Origin: Salinisphaera sp. UBA1666
Lineage (GTDB): Bacteria; Pseudomonadota; Gammaproteobacteria; Nevskiales; Salinisphaeraceae
Reading direction: 5' to 3'
Length of the DNA: 8,843 bases
Assembly (NCBI GenBank): GCA_002320455.1
Contig: DCKU01000179.1
Coordinates: forward strand, 1 to 8,843
Of this stretch, positions 5,476 through 8,843 are shown in pieces. A program made the translations under genes and the position numbers. Under the pieces are notes generated by a model that was not told the origin of the DNA, searched no databases, and worked only from the letters and a program-made list of their open reading frames with translations. Position 1 is the first letter of the stretch. Every line of letters begins with the position of its first letter.

Positions 5476-7976
5476 CAAGACACCTTGCGAAGCTCCGCCT
5501 GTTCGGCGCGCTCGGCCTGACGACCTTCCTCGGAGTTCGGGTTGGCCAGATACTCCTTGGTGAAGTCGTCGGTCAACAGCACGTCGTAGCGCAGACGGTC
5601 GTACTCGCGAATTTTCTGAGCCTGACCTTCGTCGAGCTTGTTTTTGGCCACGGCATCGGCCAGCTGGTCCTCCAGCACTTCGCCAGCGATCTCGCCTTTC
5701 TTGACGCCGCGCAGGAAATCGCCATAGAAGGCATCGACTTCCTGAAGCTTATTGAACGCGCCCATGAGACGGCCGGTCGGGTCGTTTTCGCCCTCGCCCA
5801 CGTAGATGTCGTAGCTCATCCGCTTGCCGAACTCGGAATCCAGGCTCATGGCCTGCATTTGATCACAAAGCTTGGCGTTGATCTCATCCGACGGGCCGGC
5901 AAACTGGCGGCCCCGCGGCAGTGCCACCGTCTTGAGCAGGCCACGCAGACCCTTAATCGGGTAGTTGCGGGCGAACTCATAGAAGGCATGCTCGATTTCG
6001 TGCAGGTGATATTCCATCGCCCACTTGGCATGCACCTTGTCTTCCTCGGTCGGGCCGTTGACCTCAAAGGCCTTGAGCGTGGCCGAGGCCATATACAGGT
6101 GCGACAGCACGTCGCCCAACCGCGCGGAGGTGGACTCCTTGAGCTTCAAGGCACCGCCCAAGCTGCCCATCGACAGATCGGCCGAGAAGGCCAGTGCGGC
6201 GGAGAAGCGTTCCATGTGCTTGTAGTACTCGCTCATTTCGTTGTCGACCGGCGCCTTGGCCAGACGCGAGCCGGTGATGCCCAGCGTAAACGAGCGCACC
6301 ATGCGATTGATGGTGTAGCCGATATGCGAGAACAGCAGACCGTCGAAGTCTTTCAAGCCCTGCTCAAAGTTGTCGCTGTGGGCCGCTTCCATCTCCGACA
6401 GTACGTAGGGATGACAACGAATCGCCCCCTGCCCGAAGATCATCAACGAGCGCGTCATGACGTTGGCGCCCTCGACCGTGATCGCCACCGGCAGGGCCTG
6501 ATAGGCCGCCGCCAGATAGTTGCGCGGGCCCATGATGATGCCGCGGCCGCTGTGGATATCCATGGCGTGAGTGATGACCGTGCGCATCATCTCGGTCGAG
6601 TGATACTTGATCATCGCGGTCACGACCGACGGCGTGCAGTGATCCACCGCCGAGGCCGTCAAGTTACGCACATTTTCCAGGATATAGGCATAACCGCCGA
6701 TCACACCCAGGCCTTCGCGTACACCCTCGAAGTTGCCGATTTCGGTGCCGAACTGGCGACGGATCCGCGAGTAGGCCGAGGTAATGCCGTACATACCCTT
6801 GCCGGTGGCCGTGGACAGCGCCGGCAGCGAAATCCCACGACCGGCCGACAGGCACTCGACCAGCATGCGCCAGCCCTTGCCGGCTTTTTCCTTGCCGCCG
6901 ATGATCGAGTCGATCGGCACGAACACGTCTTCGCCGTGGATCGGGCCATTCATGAACACGGCCCCGGGGTAGTGACGACGACCGATGTTCACACCGGGCG
7001 TGTCGGTCGGCAGCAGCGCACAGGTAATGCCGTAGTCGACCTTGTTGGGATCTCCCAGCAGGCCGTCCGGATCCTTAAGCTTGAAGGCCAGGCCCATCAC
7101 CGTGGCCACGGGCGCTAGCGTGATGTAGCGCTTGTTGAAGGTCAGCGATAGGCCGAGGACTTCTTCGCCGTCGATCTCGCGCTTGCAGACGATGCCACGG
7201 TCAGGCATCTGGGCTGCATCCGAGCCGACTTCCACGCCGGTCAGCGCGAAACACGGAAGCTCCTTGCCGCTGGCAAGCCCCGGCAACCAGCGATCCTGCT
7301 GTTCCTTGGTGCCGTAGTGCGTGAGCAGCTCACCCGGGCCGAGCGAGTTGGGCACCATGACCGTGACGGCCGCGGTGAGCGAGCGCGTCGCGATCTTGGC
7401 CACCACGCAGGACTGGCCGTAGGCCGAAAAGCCCAGACCGCCCTTTTCTTCGGGAATGAGCATCGCAAGGAAGTTGTTATTGCGGATGTAATTCCACACG
7501 TCCTCGGGCAGATCCTTGAGCTCGAAGTTGACCTGCCAGTCGTCGATCATCGAACACAGCGTTTCAGTTTCGTTATCCAAAAACGCTTGTTCCTTGGCCG
7601 TAAGCTCCGTGAGCTTGAAGTCCAGCAGCTGGTTCCAGTTGGGCCGGCCACGGAACATCTCGCCTTCCCACCACACTTCGCCGGCTTCGATGGCGTCTTT
7701 TTCGGTCTGTCCCATTTCCGGAAGGATCTTGCGAAAGACCGTATACAAGCGCTTGGTCATCAACGCGCGGCGCAGCGGCACCACGTTGAAGGCCACCGCC
7801 GGGATCACAAACAGCACGGCCGTAATCGTCAGACCGATCGGGCCGAGGATGCCCACGGCCCAGAGTGCGGCGATCACAACGGCGGTGACCCCCGTAAATA
7901 CAGGAAGCGACACGCCGCGATACAGCAGCGTCCAGTACAGGGCGATGAGAACCACCGCGGCAATCAATCCAACCAT
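5475..7976 (-). CDS. fadE: Acyl-CoA dehydrogenase FadE
   Basis: This is an 833-residue FadE (E. coli FadE is 814), the FAD enzyme that oxidises acyl-CoA to trans-2-enoyl-CoA in the first step of beta-oxidation. Residues 1-65 hold two or three hydrophobic helices (about 1-18 and 26-62), so it is probably tied to the inner membrane. The conserved TEKDAIEAG-x-WWEGE-F-G-P-W segment (91-114) follows, then the acyl-CoA dehydrogenase domains with CFALTGVEVGSDA (242-254) and GKGWRMLVECLSAGRGI (366-381). The motif ITVEGANVMTR carries the likely catalytic base Glu502, followed by the diagnostic MIFGQGAIRCHPYV (512-525). The FadE-type C-terminal domain (DUF1974) fills about 530-815. The ATG at 7974-7976 has GAGGT 4 bases upstream. 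It is the first gene of the four-gene operon and is read from the divergent promoter region. No domain is missing. Confidence 0.97.
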   Translation of the reverse strand: MVGLIAAVVLIALYWTLLYRGVSLPVFTGVTAVVIAALWAVGILGPIGLTITAVLFVIPAVAFNVVPLRRALMTKRLYTVFRKILPEMGQTEKDAIEAGEVWWEGEMFRGRPNWNQLLDFKLTELTAKEQAFLDNETETLCSMIDDWQVNFELKDLPEDVWNYIRNNNFLAMLIPEEKGGLGFSAYGQSCVVAKIATRSLTAAVTVMVPNSLGPGELLTHYGTKEQQDRWLPGLASGKELPCFALTGVEVGSDAAQMPDRGIVCKREIDGEEVLGLSLTFNKRYITLAPVATVMGLAFKLKDPDGLLGDPNKVDYGITCALLPTDTPGVNIGRRHYPGAVFMNGPIHGEDVFVPIDSIIGGKEKAGKGWRMLVECLSAGRGISLPALSTATGKGMYGITSAYSRIRRQFGTEIGNFEGVREGLGVIGGYAYILENVRNLTASAVDHCTPSVVTAMIKYHSTEMMRTVITHAMDIHSGRGIIMGPRNYLAAAYQALPVAITVEGANVMTRSLMIFGQGAIRCHPYVLSEMEAAHSDNFEQGLKDFDGLLFSHIGYTINRMVRSFTLGITGSRLAKAPVDNEMSEYYKHMERFSAALAFSADLSMGSLGGALKLKESTSARLGDVLSHLYMASATLKAFEVNGPTEEDKVHAKWAMEYHLHEIEHAFYEFARNYPIKGLRGLLKTVALPRGRQFAGPSDEINAKLCDQMQAMSLDSEFGKRMSYDIYVGEGENDPTGRLMGAFNKLQEVDAFYGDFLRGVKKGEIAGEVLEDQLADAVAKNKLDEGQAQKIREYDRLRYDVLLTDDFTKEYLANPNSEEGRQAERAEQAELRKVS

Positions 7977-8038
7977 GACGACCTCGTCTTGCTCCGATCA
8001 GGGCTCGCACTTTTTTACGACTAAATGCGAAATGCCCC

Positions 8039-8066
8039 TTTTCAAAAAGATGGGTTTTCAGATAAT
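8039..8066 (+). promoter_or_regulatory. Candidate promoter for the TetR-family regulator gene
   Basis: On the plus strand TTTTCA (8039-8044, four of six matches) and GATAAT (8061-8066, five of six matches) are 16 bases apart. A start near 8073 would give a leader of about 30 bases to the GTG start codon. The -10 overlaps that of the opposing fadE promoter and lies inside the inverted repeat, which predicts autoregulation. Confidence 0.45.
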
Positions 8067-8076
8067 ACCAACCCAT
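8050..8076. promoter_or_regulatory. Inverted repeat, candidate operator of the TetR-family regulator
   Basis: ATGGGTT (8050-8056) and AACCCAT (8070-8076) are perfect inverted 7-mers around a 13-base centre. The 27-base palindrome covers the -10 elements of both divergent promoters. Its size and position fit operators of TetR-family repressors, which bind as dimers to palindromes next to their own genes. The centre (8057-8069) is not symmetrical. That this particular regulator binds here is an inference. Confidence 0.6.
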
Positions 8077-8089
8077 AGACCGTCGTCAA
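8062..8089 (-). promoter_or_regulatory. Sigma70-like promoter for the fadE operon
   Basis: On the minus strand the -35 element TTGACG (8084-8089) and the -10 element TATTAT (8062-8067) each match the consensus at five of six positions, with a 16-base spacer. Transcription would begin near 8055, giving a leader of roughly 80 bases before the fadE ATG. One arm of the inverted repeat lies in the spacer and the other lies just downstream of the -10, so a bound repressor would block polymerase. Confidence 0.65.
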
Positions 8090-8102
8090 GCAAGAGCATC
8101 TC

Positions 8103-8807
8103 GTGAGCGATTCTTCTTCCAAAGCACGTGTGGGTAGCCGCCGGCGCGGTTATCGCGGCCTGTCGGCCGAAGAGCTGCGCAAGCAGCGCCATCAACGCCT
8201 GATTGCGGCCGGCACGGCCCTGTTCGGCGAGCGCGGCTATGCGGCAACGCCCATCGAGGCCGTCTGCAGCCAGGCCAAGGTGTCCACGCGGCATTTCTAC
8301 GAGCAGTTCGGCGGGCGCGAATCGATCCTGCATGCGGTGTATGCCTCGCTGGTCACCGACATGGAAGACATCATCCGCAACTCACTGACGCACGGGCGTG
8401 CGTCGCTGACGCAGCGTGTGGCCGACACCATCGAATCGGTGGTGATGTTCTTGCTGGACGATCCCCGACGCGGGCGCATCGTCTGTATCGAAGCGGTGGG
8501 CGTGTCCGAGGCGATGGAGAAGAAACGGCGCGAAACTACCCACGCCCTGGCCGAGATCATCCGGCGCTACGCCGAGCTGATGGCCGAGGCCGGCGACCTG
8601 CCGGCGCGTAACTATCGCCTGCCGGCGGTGGCGCTCGTCGGGATGTTCAACGAGCTGGTGGCCGAATGGCTCACCGAGGACACCGGTCTGACGGCAGCCG
8701 AAATGGCGCGCGAGGCCAAGATCATGTTCCGGGCCATGATCTTCGGCGCCCAGCACTACGAGGCCACCGAGTCCGAGCCGCGCACGCCGGGTGGGGATAC
8801 GGCTTAG
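8103..8807 (+). CDS. TetR/AcrR-family transcriptional regulator
   Basis: This is a 234-residue regulator. The N-terminal DNA-binding domain covers about residues 25-75: a basic entry helix (LRKQRHQRLIAAGTALFGERGYAATP) and a helix-turn-helix at about 50-68 ending in STRHFYEQFGGRESIL, the typical TetR signature. The rest is an all-helical ligand-binding and dimerisation region with no recognisable subfamily motif. The start is a GTG at 8103, with a weak AAGAG 6 bases upstream; no later Met would keep the DNA-binding domain. A basic stretch (about 7-18, KARVGSRRRGYR) precedes the domain. The gene is divergent from fadE across 126 bases that contain a palindrome over both promoters, so it most likely represses the fadE operon and itself, with an acyl-CoA or fatty acid as plausible inducer. 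The ligand is inferred from context only. Confidence 0.92.
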   Translation: MSDSSSKARVGSRRRGYRGLSAEELRKQRHQRLIAAGTALFGERGYAATPIEAVCSQAKVSTRHFYEQFGGRESILHAVYASLVTDMEDIIRNSLTHGRASLTQRVADTIESVVMFLLDDPRRGRIVCIEAVGVSEAMEKKRRETTHALAEIIRRYAELMAEAGDLPARNYRLPAVALVGMFNELVAEWLTEDTGLTAAEMAREAKIMFRAMIFGAQHYEATESEPRTPGGDTA

Positions 8808-8843
8808 GGCCTGTTGAGATTTCATACGAGTCCGCGCCAAGCG

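Noticed and set aside
5460..7118. 552-codon open frame on the plus strand opposite fadE
   Set aside because: It is fully antisense to a clear FadE, its composition (rich in His, Arg, Gly, Val) is that of a reverse-complement shadow in GC-rich DNA, and it shows no domain.
7317..8024. 235-codon plus-strand frame opposite the 5' end of fadE and its leader
   Set aside because: His/Arg/Gln-rich shadow of fadE; it has no clear domain and would run across the leader into the control region.
7977..8049. Short leader peptide in the fadE 5' leader
   Set aside because: A TTG-started frame of about 15 codons exists on the minus strand near 8040, but it has no convincing ribosome site or regulatory codon run.
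8382..8840. 152-codon minus-strand frame opposite the TetR gene
   Set aside because: Shadow of the regulator's codon bias, with no domain of its own.

Overview
The window is GC-rich bacterial DNA with strong G/C bias at third codon positions. The best protein resemblance is to Gammaproteobacteria: the acyl-CoA dehydrogenase is an FadE of the E. coli type, and the copper oxidase is a proteobacterial CopA. A halophilic or marine, lipid-degrading gammaproteobacterium (for example a Salinisphaera-like lineage) is a guess, not something the sequence proves. Coding density is high and the layout looks chromosomal. No tRNA, rRNA, CRISPR array or complete mobile element was seen.

Positions 1-1523 (minus strand) hold a copper-resistance pair: a small exported Cys/His-containing protein (1173-1523) placed like CopL, followed by the first 360 codons of the multicopper oxidase CopA (1-1080), which runs off the left edge. 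Two hairpins lie here. One (1556-1589) separates this pair from the operon upstream of it. The other (1105-1129) lies in the 92-base gap before copA.

Positions 1601-7976 (minus strand) hold a tightly packed four-gene operon, read in the order fadE (acyl-CoA dehydrogenase), a serine beta-lactamase/EstB-type hydrolase, a GHSMGG lipase-like alpha/beta hydrolase, and a high-molecular-weight FabG. The gene junctions are TGATG, ATGA and a 3-base gap, so translation is probably coupled. No signal peptide is visible on either hydrolase, which suggests a cytoplasmic or inner-membrane-associated route. In that route the hydrolases would release acyl groups from esters, FadE would carry out the first beta-oxidation step, and the FabG4-like enzyme would interconvert 3-oxoacyl and 3-hydroxyacyl thioesters.

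Positions 7977-8102 are a divergent control region. A good sigma70-like promoter faces fadE and a weaker one faces the TetR/AcrR-family regulator at 8103-8807. A 27-base inverted repeat (ATGGGTT-N13-AACCCAT) covers the -10 elements of both, so it is the obvious operator candidate for autoregulation and control of the fadE operon. The last 36 bases after the regulator hold no gene. They start with a sequence that could be an insertion-sequence end, but this is weak.

The most notable points are the unusual fadE-hydrolase-lipase-fabG operon with its palindromic operator, and the CopL-like leader gene with hairpins in front of copA. I found no clearly new class of system.
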